This document shows positions 61,615-64,000 of a stretch of DNA of 64,000 nt, piece after piece. Numbering within the stretch: position 1 is the first letter of the stretch; the number at the start of each line of letters is the position of its first letter. The stretch is from Pseudomonas sp. RIT-PI-S (lineage in GTDB: Bacteria > Pseudomonadota > Gammaproteobacteria > Pseudomonadales > Pseudomonadaceae). Below the pieces are notes generated by a model, which worked only from the letters and a program-made list of their open reading frames with translations, was not told the DNA's origin and ran no database searches. The position numbers and the translations under genes were made by a program. Location: assembly GCF_025642975.1 (NCBI RefSeq), contig NZ_JANZKJ010000002.1, positions 62,001-126,000 of the forward strand, given 5' to 3'.

Positions 61615-62955
61615 TTACAGCAGCGGCAGGGTGTAGCTCACGATCAGGCGGTTTTGGTCCTGGTCGTAGTCGCCGCTTGCGTTGGTGCGCAAGGTGCCGT
61701 TACGCCAGCCCAGGCCCAGGCCCTTGAAGGTGCCGCCCTGAACTACGTAATCCAGCGCGAAGTCGCGTTCCCACTCGGTGTGGCTACCGCTGCTGGCGAG
61801 TTCGTAGCCGCTACCTTTGAGGTAGGTGACCGAAGCCGTCAAACCCGGCACGCCAATGGCGCTGAAGTTATAGGCGTATTGGCCAAAGCGGGTCTTCTCA
61901 CCGGCGCGGGTGAAGTTGTTGATCAAACGGTCGGTGAACAGGTAAACGCTTGCACCATTAGCGCCCTCGGCCGGGGTCAGGTTGCCCTGGTTCAGCTGAA
62001 CGAAGTTGCTGTCGTCCGATACGCTCTGGTAACCGGCAGTAAAGGCATGGCCACCCAGGTTATAGGTGAAGATCGCGCTCCAAGTGTCGTTGTCGATCTT
62101 GCCGGTGCCACCGCTGGTATAACCATTGGTCCTGTAACCCGAGGCCCGACCAGATACCGAATCGTTCGCGCCGTCGGCGTCGGTTTTGAAATAGCGCAGG
62201 TCAGTCTTGAAGGACTGGTCCTTGCTGATGGGATAAACGTGCACCAGGCCTGCGAAGTGCTGTTTGTAATAGTCTTCGAGGTTGGCGTAGTAGTACTGCA
62301 GAGTCAGCTGGTCGTTGACCAGGTAATCACCGCCGCCGAACCAGAACTCGTTGCTTTCCTGAGCGCCACCGGCCACTGCCAGGCCAGTGCGGTTGGTCGA
62401 GGCCCGGCCAACGGCCTGGTACAAGCGGCCGGCGACCAGCTTCAGCTTGTCGATCTCGTTGAAGTTGACCATCGCGCCATCGAAGGTCTGCGGCAGCAGG
62501 CGACCGTCGTTCGACACCAGGATCGGCAGCTTCGGCTGCAGGTTGCCAACGCGCAACTCGGTCTTGGAGAAGCGCGCTTTGGCGGTTACGCCTGCGCGGG
62601 TCCAAGAGTCATCGGCATCACCGTTCGTTTCGGACGGGATCATGCTGCTGCCTTGATGGCGACCGGCGCCACTGTCCAGCGTCAAGCCGAGCAAGGCCTG
62701 GGCATCGAGGCCGAAGCCAACGGTTCCGTCGGTATAGCCCGACTTGTAATCCAGAACGAACCCCTGACCCCATTCGGCCAGCTTGCTCCCGTTACTCGGG
62801 GTTTGGTCGCGATAATCGTTATTGAAATAGAAGTTGCGCATGGCCAGAGTGGCCTTGCTGTCTTTGATGAAATCGGCATGGGCCAGTGTCGGCAGGCAAA
62901 GGCCAGCGCCGATCACTGCCAGCGTGCTCAGCTTGGCCTTGGTGGTAACGGTCAT
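61615..62955 (-). CDS. OprD-family outer-membrane porin
   Basis: The protein is 446 aa. A signal peptide (residues ~1-24, Leu-Ala-His-Ala) precedes Asp-Phe-Ile-Lys-Asp-Ser-Lys-Ala-Thr-Leu, Arg-Asn-Phe-Tyr-Phe-Asn and Trp-Gly-Gln-Gly-Phe, the standard opening of OprD/OpdK 18-strand channels. These take up specific small carboxylates or amino acids. Loss of an N-terminal 39-residue extension is supported by GGGGAG 9 nt before the ATG at 62955. The substrate is not deducible. Linkage to malate synthase hints at an organic acid. Confidence 0.92.
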   Translation of the reverse strand: MTVTTKAKLSTLAVIGAGLCLPTLAHADFIKDSKATLAMRNFYFNNDYRDQTPSNGSKLAEWGQGFVLDYKSGYTDGTVGFGLDAQALLGLTLDSGAGRHQGSSMIPSETNGDADDSWTRAGVTAKARFSKTELRVGNLQPKLPILVSNDGRLLPQTFDGAMVNFNEIDKLKLVAGRLYQAVGRASTNRTGLAVAGGAQESNEFWFGGGDYLVNDQLTLQYYYANLEDYYKQHFAGLVHVYPISKDQSFKTDLRYFKTDADGANDSVSGRASGYRTNGYTSGGTGKIDNDTWSAIFTYNLGGHAFTAGYQSVSDDSNFVQLNQGNLTPAEGANGASVYLFTDRLINNFTRAGEKTRFGQYAYNFSAIGVPGLTASVTYLKGSGYELASSGSHTEWERDFALDYVVQGGTFKGLGLGWRNGTLRTNASGDYDQDQNRLIVSYTLPLL

Positions 62956-63261
62956 TTGGTGTGCTCCCCATTGTGTTTCTAATTTTTGCGGGAGCATACA
63001 TATCAGTAGGGCTGCGAGCTTGCAACGGTCTGTTGCAGCTCGCGCAACAACGGTTGCACTGCCGATAGGCAACTTTTCGTCTCGGCAACGGTCTCAACAA
63101 GGCCATCTTACGCCGAGACCGAGAACTCAAGCCTTTGAAACAAAAGGCATTTTTTAGTTAGTCAGCTATGAATCATACTTAGTCACCAGCGGTGCGCCCA
63201 GTACAAGCTTATAGCCAAAAAGTATTTAAAAGTTTCGCCTTATTCACAGTTTCTGCTTCGC
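62956..63261. other. Intergenic region upstream of the porin gene
   Basis: These 306 bp hold no gene. The half nearer the porin contains repeated GCAAC/GTTGC dyads (see 63021-63094). The half nearer the response regulator is AT-rich with no recognised element. Confidence 0.5.
63021..63094. promoter_or_regulatory. Repeated GCAAC-GTTGC dyads upstream of oprD-like gene (candidate operators)
   Basis: TGCAAC-N5-GTTGCA (63021-63037) and GCAAC-N4-GTTGC (63044-63057) are centred about 21 bp apart. The 10-mer GCAACGGTCT recurs at 63022-63031 and 63085-63094, 63 bp apart. Regular helical spacing suggests cooperative binding of a repressor or activator controlling the porin. Confidence 0.45.
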
Positions 63262-63720
63262 CTAGCGCCCGATTCCTAACTCACGGCTGGCTAACTGCAA
63301 TAACCGGGACGGGTCGATAGGCTTGAGCAAGAAGTCCACCACGCTCAGGTGCATGGCTTCGATCGCATCCTTCACTCCCGCGTCGCCGGACATAATGATG
63401 ATCGGCAGGGCTGCACGTTCCGAGTCTCGCACCTGGCGGATGAGGTCCAGGCCAGATGCAGGCGCCATGCGCAGGTCGGTAATCAACAACCCGAGACTAC
63501 GGTCGCTCATCAACAGGTCGAAAGCTGCTCGGGCGTTGCTGGCCGTGCACGTGTCGATACCCTGCAGTAAGAGGATCTCAGCCAGCAGCTCACGTGAGTC
63601 GGCATCGTCATCCACTACCAACGCCCGCAAGGGTGCCAGCTTGGGCACCTGCAGCAGTTCGTTAAGGGCTTCGCGTTCCTCATTGCTGAGGATATCCGGG
63701 TCAACCATGGAGCTCGCCAT
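63262..63720 (-). CDS. Stand-alone response-regulator receiver protein
   Basis: The protein is 152 aa. After a ~30-residue N-terminal helix it is a single CheY-like receiver: Val-Val-Asp-Asp-Asp acidic pocket, phosphoacceptor Asp in Leu-Leu-Ile-Thr-Asp-Leu-Arg-Met, Met-Ser-Gly switch serine and Leu-Leu-Lys-Pro-Ile lysine. There is no DNA-binding or enzymatic output domain and no adjacent sensor kinase, so it probably signals through protein contacts. An ATG four codons in (63708) is an equal alternative start. Confidence 0.85.
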   Translation of the reverse strand: MASSMVDPDILSNEEREALNELLQVPKLAPLRALVVDDDADSRELLAEILLLQGIDTCTASNARAAFDLLMSDRSLGLLITDLRMAPASGLDLIRQVRDSERAALPIIIMSGDAGVKDAIEAMHLSVVDFLLKPIDPSRLLQLASRELGIGR

Positions 63721-63851
63721 CCGTCACATGCAAACATACGCGCCGCAGCCAAGGCGGAAGGCTCTCGGCCGGGCGTTCGGCTGCATAAGGTGCAGCATAG
63801 GGGCATGGTTGCCAACGGAAAAAACCGATATTTCACAAGAGATACGTTAAA

Positions 63852-63873
63852 CCCTGGCTGCCCCCAGCCAGGG
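63852..63873. terminator. Perfect hairpin near the right edge
   Basis: CCCTGGCTG and CAGCCAGGG form a 9-bp stem with a CCCC loop. It may end a minus-strand gene entering from beyond 64000 or mark the upstream side of the response regulator. There is no U-tract. Confidence 0.4.
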
Positions 63874-64000
63874 GGCTGCGGCGTCAGGGCGTGATAGGCA
63901 AAAATTGAAAAACCCGATACATGGCTGCGCCAGCGGGCGCCCTCAGCACTCCGGTTGGCCGGCCACGTAACGCCGCGCCGGGTTGACCGCCGCGCCGAAC

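Noticed and set aside
63944..64000. Possible 3' end of a minus-strand gene entering from the right edge
   Set aside because: One frame reaches a stop at 63944-63946, but only 18 codons are visible and another frame stays open. There is too little to call.

Overview
The window is about 64 kb of GC-rich chromosomal DNA from a fluorescent Pseudomonas, most likely of the P. putida group. Support comes from davB/davA lysine catabolism, pqqFABCDE, the bioBFHCD order, glcB, an OprD-type porin, and a gene order from the davB regulator through pqq, paired acyl-CoA dehydrogenases, bio, comF and glcB that matches what I recall of P. putida KT2440. No rRNA, tRNA, CRISPR array, IS element or prophage was seen.

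Layout. 2-610: 3' end of an autotransporter barrel. 745-6652 (minus): a five-gene operon with a UbiA/HAD fusion, a DprE1-like oxidase, a DprE2-like reductase, a flippase-like membrane protein and a GT-C-like glycosyltransferase. It looks like a mycobacterial-type polyprenyl-phosphoryl-arabinose pathway. 6912-10124 (plus): an Lrp-type regulator, then davB and davA. 10125-28573 (plus): an exopolysaccharide locus of fifteen genes in a Wzx/Wzy arrangement with Wzc, Wza and a WcaJ-type initiating transferase. It contains its own NusG/RfaH-like antiterminator, and its leader carries two ops-like motifs followed by an intrinsic-terminator-like hairpin. 28681-36476: pqqF, pqqA, pqqBCDE and an S9 peptidase for PQQ cofactor synthesis.

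36480-43993: a Pmp3-type membrane peptide, two paralogous acyl-CoA dehydrogenases, a diguanylate cyclase, and a divergent LysR regulator/NAD(P)H:quinone reductase pair. 44217-47857: a decayed type VI secretion island with a vgrG pseudogene (nonsense codon plus frameshift), a frameshifted candidate membrane-active effector, and an intact membrane-protein gene that may be its immunity gene. 47906-53511: a FlgC-like small protein, the biotin operon bioBFHCD (minus) and comF (plus). 53564-58278: a ModE-like regulator, a Tat-exported PhoX phosphatase, SrkA and RarD. 58342-58659: three perfect DnaA boxes. 58495-63720: a GcvR-like regulator, glcB, an OprD-family porin and a stand-alone response regulator.

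The most unusual units are the self-encoded antiterminator/ops/terminator arrangement of the exopolysaccharide operon and the DprE1/DprE2/UbiA operon. Functional calls rest on protein families recognised by eye; no database search was run.
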